The notes beneath the pieces are model-generated. The model did no database searches. It saw only the letters and a program-made list of their open reading frames with translations, and was not told the DNA's origin. This document shows positions 1 through 10,959 of a stretch of 64,000 nucleotides of DNA, piece by piece. This DNA comes from Microbacterium sp. SORGH_AS_0428 (GTDB lineage Bacteria > Actinomycetota > Actinomycetes > Actinomycetales > Microbacteriaceae), in contig NZ_JAVIZT010000001.1 of NCBI RefSeq assembly GCF_031453615.1, positions 2,170,001-2,234,000 of the forward strand, read 5' to 3'. The position numbers and the translations under genes were made by a program. The first letter of the stretch is position 1. Each line of letters starts with the position of its first letter.

Positions 1-1532
1 GCTTTACCGGGAGAGTCTTCACGACCGTCGACGCGAGGTGGCGGTAGAGATAGGCGTGACCCCCAGAAGCTTCATATAGGGCTTCTAGAGCCCCTTCTGT
101 GATGAAGATGCCCATCCGTCGGCCGAGGGACAGGGCGAGCTCCGCGGCCTCACCCTGTTCGAGGGGGCCGATGTAAACCTTGCGAGCCCAGGAGAAGAAC
201 GGGTTTGGGCGTCCGTGCAGTGTCCCGCTCTCGACGATGGAGCTCGTCAACCCGGCAAGGAGCAGAGACAAGTTGGTCGACTCTTGCGTAACACTCCGCA
301 GAGCAGCGAGGAGCTGCGCCAGCCTGGGCAACTCGACAGGGGCGGAGGTTGCCTGGCCATTTGGTGTGACGTATTCGACTTCGTCCAGCATCAAGAGCAT
401 CCGGACGCCGTCGGAATCGAGATGGCGAAGCAACCTCTGCATCGCAATCTTGAATTGCATCGTGCTAGGAAAATCAGGTAACTCGGCGAGCTCCTTGACT
501 CGCAGATTCTGGGCCTTAAGCGATTCAACTATTCGAAGTCGCAACAGCGCCAACAGATCGTCCGTCGGGTCGACCGGCGGTGATGGCAACGCCTCCAGAT
601 CCACCAGGACAGGTAGAACACGATCAGCTAGCAACTCTTCTGAGAGTTCGAGCAAGATGCTCGTTTTGCCAGCCTTCCGAAGACCGAAGATCCCTGTTGC
701 CCGCTGGGCCATGACATCGTTGCGCAGGCCTTGCAGGACTGTCCGCCGGCCGAAGAACGAAGCCCCCGACACCGGCGTCGTCACTTCGAACAGATTGCGG
801 ATGTGGATGTGATCCTGGAGCAGGTCTATGAGACCGAACGAGTTGGCAGAGTCCAGCTGGAACGGAATCGAAACGGTGCGGAGGTTGCCCCACTCCGCGA
901 GCTTGGGGCCTAGACGTTCATCTGGAGCCCAGATCAGGATGACGTCCGGGGTGACGCTCCCGCGGCTGATGTTGAGTTCCGCTACGGAAGCTTCATAGGA
1001 CCGCATCTGGAAATCCTCGTAGGGCAGGTAGATCGCAAGTACCTCCCGTGTGAGGCCAAAGGCTGACTCGATGGCTTCACTGAATCGGATCCGAAGCTTT
1101 GCGCCCCCCGCGAGAGGCCCCTTTTTGACGAGCTCGGCACGGATGACCTGCGACCCCATCGTGGCTAGCTGGCGTCTGTGCTCGACGATCGCGGGGAACT
1201 TCCCCTGAACTGCGGCCAGACCTCGCTCCAGTGCATCACTTTTGGGTACTTTGACTGCGCCAGAGTGCCAGCCGTACTCGTTCGAGAAGCCAGCTCCCCT
1301 CGATTCGTTATCGCCCGCCGGACCGCGTTGTCGGGGAGGCGACTCCAGGCGCGACAGGGCGATGCCAAAGTGATCGGCGAGGCGTCGAACGACTGGTGGC
1401 TGGATGACGCTCGACGCAGACCGCGCGAACTCGTTCAGCTGCCGAAGGTGGACTCAACACTTCAGACGATGGCACTCCACTCATCGTCGCGAACTCGTGG
1501 ACGCGCAAACGCGGGACGGTTTCGTCAGCCAC
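1..1532 (-). pseudogene. IF2_N-domain P-loop ATPase, one frameshift, 3' end outside window
   Basis: On the minus strand a GTG at 1532 follows AGGAGG by 4 nt. The first ~30 codons read RVHEFATMSGVPSSEVL, which matches the start of the translation-factor IF2_N fold. The frame then has one base too many near 1454. In the next frame the fold resumes (NEFARSASSVIQPPVVRRL) and stays open to the window edge. After a linker and a middle domain of about 120 residues come a Walker A (GLRKAGKTS, about 710-685) and a Walker B (LLMLDEVEYV, about 400), so the C-terminal half is an AAA/STAND-type ATPase. Base composition is less GC-rich than the core and the GGATGCGG octamer is absent, which suggests transfer. 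The function is unknown. The shift could be inactivation, a sequencing error or, less likely, programmed frameshifting. Confidence 0.62.
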
Positions 1533-1599
1533 GGTCCCTCCTGCCATTCTCGGGGAGGCCAGTGTCAGCATCCATCAGTGGATAACCTACCGACGACTG

Positions 1600-2400
1600 C
1601 TCGTCAACTGATCCAACACGCGACAGGTAAAGATCGGGGAGTGCAAAGCGGTTTTTCCGCAGGTCGTACTTGATGAGCTCCTCCGCCAGCAGCGTGGCGA
1701 GGTAGAGGAAAATCGCGGTGCGGTGACCAAGGTGATTGAGAGGATGCGCGGCAACCCGGTCGACGTCAGCGACATAGCACAGCAGCTGGACAGGGACTGC
1801 AACGGTCTGTCTAGCAGATCGGCAAGAGCTCGAAGCTCTGAAGGCCCACCCTGGGGTCGAGGTGGCGCCTATCTCGGTGGTACTTGACCTCGCGGCGCGT
1901 CTCGTCGCGCGAGACCTTGCCCGGAAGCGACCCTATTTGGAGGTCGGCTGCTAGTGAGGGTCGACGGGCTACCGTGACGCCGTCATTTGGGAGACAGTGC
2001 TCGACTGTCTGGGCTGGCTCGAGGACGACGAGAAGCTCATTTTGTGACGGCAGACGAGGCTTTCTCGCCGACGACAAAAGCCGTTGCGTCCGGATCTCTT
2101 CGACGGCCTCGATAGCCGCGCGGTTGCTCATGATGGTCGTTTCAGCACAAACAACTGCTCGAGTTCTGGCTGAGGTCCGCGCCATCGTCGAGCACGCTGC
2201 GAAGACGGGGGAGATGATCGAGGTCGCCACCAACGAGTTGTTCAGCCTCGACGGCAAGGAGGTCTCGATGCAGATGGTCTACGGAGGCGACTACGACTAC
2301 CCGGGTTTCGTGGAGTTCGAGACGCCGTCGATCGAGTCCGCGATGATCGCGGCAATCGATCAGAACACAGCCTGGGTGCTCGACGAGCGGGTTGGCGCTC
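1600..2400 (+). pseudogene. Degraded PIN-type nuclease gene (DUF4935/PIN_11-like)
   Basis: No single frame is intact, but successive frames give protein-like fragments in a sensible order. They are FPQVVLDELLRQQ (from about 1650), KAHPGVEVAPISVVLDLAAR with RKRPYLEVG (1820-1951), TGYRDAVIWETVL (from 1964), VTADEAF (about 2047), LRPDLFDGLDSRAV (about 2087) and a longer tail VLAEVRAIVEHAAKTGEM (from about 2163). The GYRDAxxWE and VTxDxxF elements are what I know from PIN_11/DUF4935 ribonuclease-like proteins. At least four frame changes and a TAG-TGA pair at 1952-1957 break it, and the N-terminal Asp-containing strand is missing. It is divergent from the ATPase at 1-1532, about 70 bp away. Family assignment is by motif only. 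Confidence 0.5.
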
Positions 2401-2577
2401 GGCACGTCCGAGGTCCTGGCAATGCAAGGCGCTGTCGAAAAGAGTCCGTTCAAGGTCCTTATCGAAAACGTGTTGTCTCGCCGCGCTCAACCAATGGGCG
2501 CGAGACGCGCTCGCTCAACGACGGGGCAGCTACAGGCCCGAGGGCGATGCGGAAACCACCCCCCACCAGCCCAAAGC

Positions 2578-2612
2578 AAAACCCCCGCCATGTAGAAGCT
2601 AGGCGAGGGTTT
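2578..2612 (-). terminator. Rho-independent terminator after tRNA-Phe
   Basis: Inverted repeat AAACCCTCGCC / GGCGGGGGTTTT as read on the minus strand, 12-nt loop, followed by a T-rich stretch. It lies about 28 nt beyond the 3' end of the tRNA-Phe gene. Confidence 0.65.
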
Positions 2613-2639
2613 CTGGGACCGTTGTAACGACGGTCCGTG

Positions 2640-2712
2640 TGGCTCCGACGGGCGTCGATCCCGTGACCTCACGATTTTCAGTCGTGCGCTCTACCAACTG
2701 AGCTACAGAGCC
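2640..2712 (-). tRNA. tRNA-Phe(GAA)
   Basis: 73-nt cloverleaf on the minus strand starting GGCTCTGTAGCTCAG, with anticodon loop CTGAAAA and a T-arm ending in GGAGCCA. CCA is not encoded. The accessory DNA at 1-2600 begins just past its 3' end, the usual side for element integration. Confidence 0.96.
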
Positions 2713-2758
2713 CCGCGGCATCCGTATCGCGCGAGGCGACGCGATGCCGCGTCCTAAA

Positions 2759-2783
2759 CGAAAGGCCCTTCGAGAAGGGCCCG
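2759..2783 (-). terminator. Hairpin terminator after tRNA-Asp
   Basis: Minus-strand stem GGCCCTTC/GAAGGGCC with a two-base loop followed by TTTCGTTT. It lies between the tRNA-Asp and tRNA-Phe genes, so tRNA-Phe may have its own promoter. Confidence 0.55.
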
Positions 2784-2793
2784 TCGCTCAGAG

Positions 2794-2867
2794 CGACCCT
2801 GACGGGACTTGAACCCGCGACCTCCGCCGTGACAGGGCGGCACGCTAACCAACTGCGCTACAGGGCC
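2794..2867 (-). tRNA. tRNA-Asp(GTC)
   Basis: 74-nt cloverleaf, 5' GGCCCTGTAGCGCAG, anticodon loop CTGTCAC, acceptor stem closing with CAGGGTC and discriminator G. CCA is not encoded. It is in a minus-strand tRNA cluster with Glu upstream and Phe downstream. Confidence 0.96.
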
Positions 2868-2894
2868 ATGCTTGTTTAATTGTATTCGGTTGTG

Positions 2895-2967
2895 TGACCC
2901 CAACGGGATTCGAACCCGTGCTACCGCCGTGAAAGGGCGGCGTCCTAGGCCGCTAAACGATGGGGCC
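2895..2967 (-). tRNA. tRNA-Glu(TTC)
   Basis: 73-nt cloverleaf, 5' GGCCCCATCGTTTAG, anticodon loop CTTTCAC, T-arm GGTTCGAATCC, discriminator A. It is first in the Glu-Asp-Phe cluster. The 224 bp between it and the next gene (2968-3191) shows no gene that I can support. Confidence 0.96.
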
Positions 2968-3191
2968 GGATGAACCCTTCGGGCTCACGCTTACCGAAGA
3001 GCAAGCATAGGCGAGGTTCCAGCAAATGCGAAATCGGGTCCGAACGCCCGCGCGCGTCGCTGCCCGGCGGGTCGTCGATGAGGGGAGAGGATGGCGCGGG
3101 ACCGCCCGCATCCTGCGCTCGAAGAACCCGTTGCGGATGTGACTGATGTTGTTAGTGTTGTCGGTGTTGCGCCGGTGAATGAGGGGCTGTT

Positions 3192-4565
3192 GTGTCTGCC
3201 GAAGATCTGTCGGGAACGGAAGAGGACTGCGGTTGCGGCCCCACCGCCCAGGAGAAGCGCGCCCTCTGGCCCACGGTGACCCGCCGCGTCGCGCTGGGGG
3301 CCGGCGCCCTCGGTGTCGTCGGACTCGCTGCGCTGGCCGGCCCGCTCCAGCCCCGTGCGCTCGCGATCGAGGGTTATCCCTCGTGGGATGACGTTCAGAA
3401 CGCCAAGAACAACGAAGCGGCCAAGAACGCCGAGATCCAGCGCATCGAGACGCTCATCGCGCAGCTGCAGGCCGACGTCGCCGCGAAGCAGGCGATCGCC
3501 GACCAGAAGTCGCAGGAGTACTTCACCGCGCAGCAGGCGTACTTCGACGCCGCCGCGCGCGCCGACAACCTGCAGTCGCAGGCCGACACGCAGGCCGCCG
3601 CCGCGACGGAAGCGGCGAACAAGGCGGGGCGCGTCGCGAGCCAGCTGTACAAGGCAGGCGGCGACGACACGTCGCTCCAGCTCTTCTTCGCGGGATCCGC
3701 GGCGGGCGCCGACGACCTGCTGGCCCGTCTCGGCACGATGGACAAGCTCCTCGAGCGCAATCAGGACGTCTACGCGGCCGCCGTCTCGGCCAGAAACGCC
3801 GCCCAGTCGCTCACCGCGCAGGCCACGTCAGCCCGCGACGAGCGCGACAAGCTGCAGAAGGCCGCCGAGCAGGCCATGCAGGAGGCGCAGGCCGCAGCGG
3901 ATGCCGCGCAGGCCGCCCTCGACGCGCAGAACCAGAATCTCGGCACGCTGCAGGCGCAGCTCGCCGCTCTGCGGGACACGACCGCGAAGACCGTCGCCGA
4001 CTACCAGGCCGGTGTCGCCGAGCAGAAGCGCCGTGATGAGGCGGCCCGGCAGGCTGCCGCGGAGGCAGCGCGCCGTGCGGCGGAGGAGGCGGCCAAGAAC
4101 AACCCCGGCGGTGGCGGCGGTGGGGGCGGCGGTGGCGGTGGCGGCGGTTCAGGCTGGGTGCGACCCGCCGGCGGCAGCATCACGTCCGAGTACGGCCAGC
4201 GCTACGCCCAGTGCGGTCCGAGCTACTGCGCGAGCAGCTTCCACTACGGCACCGACTTCGGCGCCGGATGCTGGGGCAACATCTACGCGGCGTCCTCCGG
4301 CACGGTGACCTTCGCGGGCGGCAACGGCGGGTACGGCAACTACATCCGCATCGATCACGGCGGCGGCTACGGCACCGGCTACGCCCACATCTCGAACGGC
4401 GGCATCTACGTCTCGCGCGGCCAGTGGGTCAACGCCGGCGACGTCATCGCCGGCGTCGGCAACACCGGCAACTCCTTCGGCTGCCACCTGCACTTCGAGG
4501 TGTACACCCCCAGCGGAACCGTCAACCCCCGGCCGTTCATGGCTGCGCGCGGCGTCGGCTTCTGA
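3192..4565 (+). CDS. Exported coiled-coil M23-family peptidase
   Basis: 457 residues from a GTG preceded by GAGGGG. A twin-arginine-like export signal (TRRVALGAG at 30-38, then a hydrophobic run ending about 57) is followed by a long Ala/Gln/Lys coiled coil (about 65-300), a run of about 14 glycines as linker, and a C-terminal LytM/M23 domain (about 325-450). Metal ligands are visible as HYGTD (about 351) and HLHFEV (about 432). This architecture, coiled coil plus M23, is shared by EnvC-like cell-wall hydrolases and their regulators, so a role in peptidoglycan remodelling outside the membrane is likely. The gene stands alone, convergent with ppa. Confidence 0.9.
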   Translation: MSAEDLSGTEEDCGCGPTAQEKRALWPTVTRRVALGAGALGVVGLAALAGPLQPRALAIEGYPSWDDVQNAKNNEAAKNAEIQRIETLIAQLQADVAAKQAIADQKSQEYFTAQQAYFDAAARADNLQSQADTQAAAATEAANKAGRVASQLYKAGGDDTSLQLFFAGSAAGADDLLARLGTMDKLLERNQDVYAAAVSARNAAQSLTAQATSARDERDKLQKAAEQAMQEAQAAADAAQAALDAQNQNLGTLQAQLAALRDTTAKTVADYQAGVAEQKRRDEAARQAAAEAARRAAEEAAKNNPGGGGGGGGGGGGGGSGWVRPAGGSITSEYGQRYAQCGPSYCASSFHYGTDFGAGCWGNIYAASSGTVTFAGGNGGYGNYIRIDHGGGYGTGYAHISNGGIYVSRGQWVNAGDVIAGVGNTGNSFGCHLHFEVYTPSGTVNPRPFMAARGVGF

Positions 4566-4582
4566 TCACGCACACAGACAGA

Positions 4583-4620
4583 AAGAGAGCGGATGCGGCC
4601 GGAGCCGCATCCGCTCTCTT
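4583..4620. terminator. Bidirectional terminator between the M23 gene and ppa
   Basis: Perfect 17-bp stem with tetraloop CGGA. The stem contains GGATGCGG in one arm and CCGCATCC in the other, so the hairpin is built from an inverted pair of the octamer that is abundant elsewhere in the window. A-rich and T-rich flanks suit termination both ways. Confidence 0.85.
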
Positions 4621-4633
4621 CGTCTGAGAGCTC

Positions 4634-5167
4634 TCAGAGGGAGTTCGGGGCCTGGCCCTCACCCTGCGTCTTGGTCTGACCCTCGTGCTCCTCGAAGCGT
4701 GCGAAGGCCTCCGACACGAGACGCTCGGCCTCGGCGGCGTTCGCCCACTCGTCGACCTTGACCCACTTGTTGGGCTCGAGGTCCTTGTAGTGCTCGAAGA
4801 AGTGACCGATCTCGCCCTTGGTCCACTCGTCGATGTCGTCGACGTCCTGGATGTGCGCCCAGCGCGGGTCCTTCGCCAGCACGGCGACGACCTTGTCGTC
4901 ACCGCCGGCCTCGTCGCTCATCTTCAGCACGGCGACCGGACGCACTTTCGCGAGCACACCGGGGTAGATGTCGCGGTCGAGCAGCACGAGCACGTCGAGC
5001 GGGTCGCCGTCCTCGCCGAGGGTGTTCTCGAAGAAGCCGTAGTTGCTGGGGTAGCCCATGGGCGTGAACAGAACGCGGTCCAGGAAGACCCGGCCCGTGC
5101 CGTGGTCGACCTCGTACTTCACGCGGCTGCCGCGCGGGATCTCGATGACGGCGTCGTATGCGCCCAT
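4634..5167 (-). CDS. ppa: Inorganic pyrophosphatase
   Basis: 177 residues from ATG 5167, with AAGGAG 7 nt upstream. A longer in-frame extension to 6376 exists but runs antisense through tilS and has no family support. Family I soluble pyrophosphatase: hydrolyses PPi to two phosphates in the cytosol and pulls biosynthetic reactions forward. Signature residues include the DxDPxDxLV-type block (GEDGDPLDVLVLLD), an early IPRGSRVKYEVDH block and a Lys/Tyr-rich HFFEHYKDLE near the C-terminus. Convergent with the M23 gene and sharing its terminator, divergent from tilS. The order ppa-tilS-hpt-ftsH is conserved in Actinobacteria. Confidence 0.97.
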   Translation of the reverse strand: MGAYDAVIEIPRGSRVKYEVDHGTGRVFLDRVLFTPMGYPSNYGFFENTLGEDGDPLDVLVLLDRDIYPGVLAKVRPVAVLKMSDEAGGDDKVVAVLAKDPRWAHIQDVDDIDEWTKGEIGHFFEHYKDLEPNKWVKVDEWANAAEAERLVSEAFARFEEHEGQTKTQGEGQAPNSL

Positions 5168-5347
5168 GCCTGTGCTCCTTCGGAAGTTCAGCGGATTCGC
5201 CAGACAGCCTAGTCGGCCCGCTCCCGGGGTTCCGCGGGCAGGACTCAGTCGGAACCGGACGGAAGGAGCGGCGGCGCGGCCGGCACGCGACTCGTGGCTG
5301 AGTCGTGCCGGCCGAGCGATCGCGGCCCGCGCCAGTAGCGTGGTGGC

Positions 5348-6340
5348 ATGCGACCCGGCCTCGACCCCGCCACCGCCGAGGTGCGCCGCGCCGTCCGTGC
5401 GGTGCTCGAACCCCGACGCGGAGAGGCCGTCGTCGTCGGGCTCTCGGGCGGCGCCGACTCCCTCGCCCTCACGGCGGCCGTCGCCTTCGAAGCCGTCGCC
5501 CTCGACGTGCGGGCGATCGCGGTGACGGTCGATCACGGACTCCAGGACGGATCGGATGCGGTCGCGGCCCGCGCCGCCGACCTCGCCCGCGCGCTCGGGC
5601 TCGCCGCCGAGGTCGTGCGGGTCGAGGTGACGGCCGCGGGCGAGGGGCCGGAGGCCGCCGCCCGCAACGCCCGTCGCGCGGCGCTCACGGAGGCCGCGTC
5701 GCGACGGGGCGCCTCCGCCGTGCTGCTCGCCCACACGCTCGACGACCAGGCCGAGACCGTGCTGCTCGGGCTCGCCCGGGGCTCGGGTGCCACCAGCCTC
5801 GGCGGGATGGCGCCGGAGCGTCGGGACGACGCCGGCCTCACGTGGCTCCGGCCGTTGCTGGGCGTCTCGCGCGCCACGACCATCGCCGCCTGCGCCGCCG
5901 CCGGGCTGGAACCGTGGCACGATCCGCACAACGACGACGCCGCCTTCACCCGCGTACGGGTGCGTCAGCGGGTGCTGCCCGTGCTCGAGCGCGAGCTGGG
6001 TCCCGGCATCGCCGAAGCCCTCGCGCGCACCGCAGAGCAGCTGCGAGAGGATGCGGCTGCCTTCGCCGAGATGATCGACGAGACCATCGAGGACATCGTC
6101 GAACCCGCCGAGGCCGGGATCGCCGTGTCGGTCGCGGCCCTCGCCGCCAACCCGTCGGCGTTGCGCACCCGCATCCTGCGCCACGTCGTCGCCAGCGAGT
6201 TCCATGTCTCGCTCACGCACCGTCAGACGCAGGAGGTCGAGCGCCTGGTCACCGACTGGCGCGGCCAGGGCCCCATCGATCTCCCCGCCTGCCGCGCCGC
6301 CCGCCTGGGCGGGCGGATCGTGTTCAGCGCCTCGACCTGA
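5348..6340 (+). CDS. tilS: tRNA(Ile)-lysidine synthase
   Basis: 330 residues from ATG 5348. The N-terminal PP-loop ATPase motif SGGADSLAL (33-41) identifies an N-type ATP pyrophosphatase. The AHTLDDQAETVLLGLARGSG block is typical of TilS. The enzyme adenylates C34 of tRNA-Ile(CAU) and attaches lysine so that it reads AUA. It is short and has the compact C-terminal part seen in actinobacterial forms. hpt follows after 49 nt in the same orientation, and the two probably share a transcript. Confidence 0.94.
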   Translation: MRPGLDPATAEVRRAVRAVLEPRRGEAVVVGLSGGADSLALTAAVAFEAVALDVRAIAVTVDHGLQDGSDAVAARAADLARALGLAAEVVRVEVTAAGEGPEAAARNARRAALTEAASRRGASAVLLAHTLDDQAETVLLGLARGSGATSLGGMAPERRDDAGLTWLRPLLGVSRATTIAACAAAGLEPWHDPHNDDAAFTRVRVRQRVLPVLERELGPGIAEALARTAEQLREDAAAFAEMIDETIEDIVEPAEAGIAVSVAALAANPSALRTRILRHVVASEFHVSLTHRQTQEVERLVTDWRGQGPIDLPACRAARLGGRIVFSAST

Positions 6341-6389
6341 CCCGGCCGACGCACAGGGCGCCGCCGAGACCGGCACCTAGAATCGATCC

Positions 6390-6941
<552 letters not shown>

Positions 6942-6981
6942 CGCGTGATGGATCACCGCGGCGCAGCCGCGCTGATGCGTC

Positions 6982-7071
6982 GCGGGTCAGGGCTGAGCGA
7001 GGAGCGCAGCGACGAGTCGAAGCCCGCCGGGGCTGCGTTTCGTCTCGCTGCGCTCGCTCAACGACCGGGGC
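6982..7071. repeat. Intergenic imperfect inverted repeat
   Basis: Left arm CTGAGCGAGGAGCGCAGCGA and right arm (reverse complement) GTTGAGCGAGCGCAGCGAGA meet around 7027 to form a long hairpin in the 245-bp hpt-ftsH gap. Sequences of the type TTGAGCGAGCGCAGCGAGAC recur between genes in many actinobacterial genomes as I recall them. I see only one copy in this window. The rest of the gap should hold the ftsH promoter. Confidence 0.6.
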
Positions 7072-7186
7072 GCTCGCCCTGTACGCCGTGGGCGAATGCA
7101 CAGACCCGGCATAGAGAGCCCGCGCTACCCTGAAACGACCGTCGGGAGGCGGTACGTCGACGAAAGGGCCGGGGTCTCCCCGCGAA

Positions 7187-9193
<2,007 letters not shown>

Positions 9194-9200
9194 GGCCGTC

Positions 9201-9791
9201 GTGGCCGTCGACCGTCCTCGTGTCGCGGACCTCGTCCGCCAGCTGCTCGAGGCGATCGGGGAGGATCCCGACCGCCCCGGGTTGAAGCAGACCCCGCATC
9301 GCGTCGCGGAGCTGTACGCCGACTTCTTCGCCGGCGTGGGCGAGGATGCCTCCGAGCCGCTCGCGCACACCATCTCGGTGGCGCGGGGGCCGGCGCCGGA
9401 CACACTGCCCTCGGGGCCCGTCGTGCTGCGCGATGTGCGCTTCCGCTCCGTGTGCGAGCACCACCTCCTGCCGTTCGCGGGCAAGGCGCATCTCGCCTAC
9501 CTGCCCGCGGAGCGCGTGGTCGGACTCGGGGCGCTGCCGCGCGTCGTCGACATCCTCGCCTCCCGTCCGCAGGTGCAGGAACGTCTCGGGGAGCAGATCG
9601 CGGACGCGATCGTCCAGGGCGTGGATGCGCGGGGGGTGCTGGTCGTGCTCGACGCCTCGCACGAGTGCGTCACGATGCGCGGCGGACGCCAGGTCGATGC
9701 GACCACGGTGACCATCGCCGCCCGCGGCGAGCTCGCCGAGCCCGCCGCACGCGCCGAGCTCATCGCGCTGATCGCAGGAGGAGCCTCGTGA
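9201..9791 (+). CDS. folE: GTP cyclohydrolase I
   Basis: 196 residues if translation begins at GTG 9201, 7 nt after the ftsH stop. The frame is open upstream, but that part lies inside ftsH and is basic and low-complexity, so I reject it. Zinc and catalytic motifs CEHHLLPF and HECVTMRGG are present, plus the GEDPDRPGLKQTPHRVAE start block. Converts GTP to dihydroneopterin triphosphate, the first step of folate synthesis. It overlaps folP by a GTGA junction. Confidence 0.95.
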   Translation: MAVDRPRVADLVRQLLEAIGEDPDRPGLKQTPHRVAELYADFFAGVGEDASEPLAHTISVARGPAPDTLPSGPVVLRDVRFRSVCEHHLLPFAGKAHLAYLPAERVVGLGALPRVVDILASRPQVQERLGEQIADAIVQGVDARGVLVVLDASHECVTMRGGRQVDATTVTIAARGELAEPAARAELIALIAGGAS

Positions 9792-10591
9792 GCTGTCTCA
9801 TCATGGGCATCGTCAACGTGACGCCGGACTCGTTCAGCGACGGTGGCCGTTTCCTCGCGCACGAGGACGCGGTGCGACACGCGCTGCGCCTGGTCGGCGA
9901 GGGAGCCCAGATCGTAGACGTGGGCGGAGAGTCCACGAGGCCCGGCGCGGAGCGCGTGGGCGTCGAGGTGGAGCAGGAGCGCATCCTCCCTGTCGTGCAC
10001 GCGCTCAGCGAGTCCGGCGTGACCGTGAGCGTCGACACCATGAACGCCGCGACCGCGGCCGCGGCGGTGGCCGCGGGTGCCCGGATCATCAACGACGTCT
10101 CGGGCGGCCTGTCGGACCCCTCGATCCTGGATGTGGCCGCCGACGCGAACGTCGACATCGTGCTCGGGCACTGGCGGGGCCACTCCGACGACATGTACGC
10201 CCCGGCGCAGTATCGCGACCTCGCCCGCGAGGTGACGGGAGAGCTCATCGCCCGGATGGAGGCCGCCGCATCCGCCGGCATCCCGCCCTCTCGTGTGGTG
10301 CTCGACCCCGGAGTCGGCTTCGCCAAGCGCGGCGCGCAGAACTGGGAGATGCTGCGGGCTCTGCCGCAGGTGGTCGGGATCGGTCCGCGCGTGCTCGTCG
10401 GCACCAGCCGCAAGCGGTTCCTCGGCGAGACGCTCGGCACCGACGACCTCGTGCGTCGTGACCGGGCCACGGCCGTCACCAGCGCTCTGGCCGCTCACGC
10501 CGGCGCGTGGGGAGTGCGCGTCCACGATGTGCAGGCCACCGCCGACGCCCTCGCGATCGCGGAGGCGTGGCGTTCGGGAGGAGCAGGATGA
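9788..10591 (+). CDS. folP: Dihydropteroate synthase
   Basis: 267 residues. Start taken as GTG 9788, preceded by AGGAGG and overlapping the folE stop. Motifs: MGIVNVTPDSFSDGG (8-22), DVGGESTRPGA (about 41-51), DPGVGFAKR for pterin binding, and the GTSRKRFLG phosphate loop. Joins p-aminobenzoate to the pterin pyrophosphate in the cytosol, and is the target class of sulfonamides. Third gene of the ftsH-fol chain, with an ATGA overlap into folB. Confidence 0.96.
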   Translation: MSCLIMGIVNVTPDSFSDGGRFLAHEDAVRHALRLVGEGAQIVDVGGESTRPGAERVGVEVEQERILPVVHALSESGVTVSVDTMNAATAAAAVAAGARIINDVSGGLSDPSILDVAADANVDIVLGHWRGHSDDMYAPAQYRDLAREVTGELIARMEAAASAGIPPSRVVLDPGVGFAKRGAQNWEMLRALPQVVGIGPRVLVGTSRKRFLGETLGTDDLVRRDRATAVTSALAAHAGAWGVRVHDVQATADALAIAEAWRSGGAG

Positions 10592-10959
10592 ACCACGACA
10601 CGATCACCCTCATGGGCCTGCGCGCCCTCGGCTTCCACGGTGTCTACGCCGATGAGAAGCGCGACGGGCAGGAGTTCGTCGTCGATGTCACGATGCGCCT
10701 CGATCTCGCCCCGGCAGCGGTGAGCGACGACGTCGCCGACACAGTGCACTACGGCGAGGTCGCCGAGGAGGTCGTGGCCGTCGTCACGGGCGAGCCGGTG
10801 GATCTCATCGAGACGCTCGCCGCCCGCATCGCCGCGGTCGTGCTCGCGCGCCCGCTCGTCGACGAGGTCACGGTCACCGTGCACAAGCCGCAGGCGCCCA
10901 TCACGGTCCCGTTCACCGACGCGGCCGTGACGATCGTGCGCGCCCGGGGCGAGCGATGA
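10588..10959 (+). CDS. folB: Dihydroneopterin aldolase
   Basis: 123 residues from ATG 10588, with AGGAG just upstream. Begins ITLMGLRALGFHGVYADEK, with the HGVYxxE substrate motif, the VHYGEVAEEV block and an IETLAARIA helix typical of FolB. Cleaves dihydroneopterin to the 6-hydroxymethyl pterin used by FolK. Overlaps folP and folK by 4 nt each. Confidence 0.95.
   Translation: MNHDTITLMGLRALGFHGVYADEKRDGQEFVVDVTMRLDLAPAAVSDDVADTVHYGEVAEEVVAVVTGEPVDLIETLAARIAAVVLARPLVDEVTVTVHKPQAPITVPFTDAAVTIVRARGER

Noticed and set aside
2392..2595. Plus-strand frame of 67 codons after the PIN remnant
   Set aside because: The first 30 residues look weakly protein-like, but there is no ribosome-binding site or family match and it runs into the tRNA-Phe terminator.
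2968..3191. Possible riboswitch before the M23 peptidase gene
   Set aside because: Cell-wall hydrolase genes in Actinobacteria often have a ydaO-type element, but I could not find its conserved core here.
5168..6376. In-frame upstream extension of ppa to a 580-residue protein
   Set aside because: It is antisense to tilS, has no family similarity, and the ATG at 5167 has a proper ribosome-binding site and gives a normal-length pyrophosphatase.
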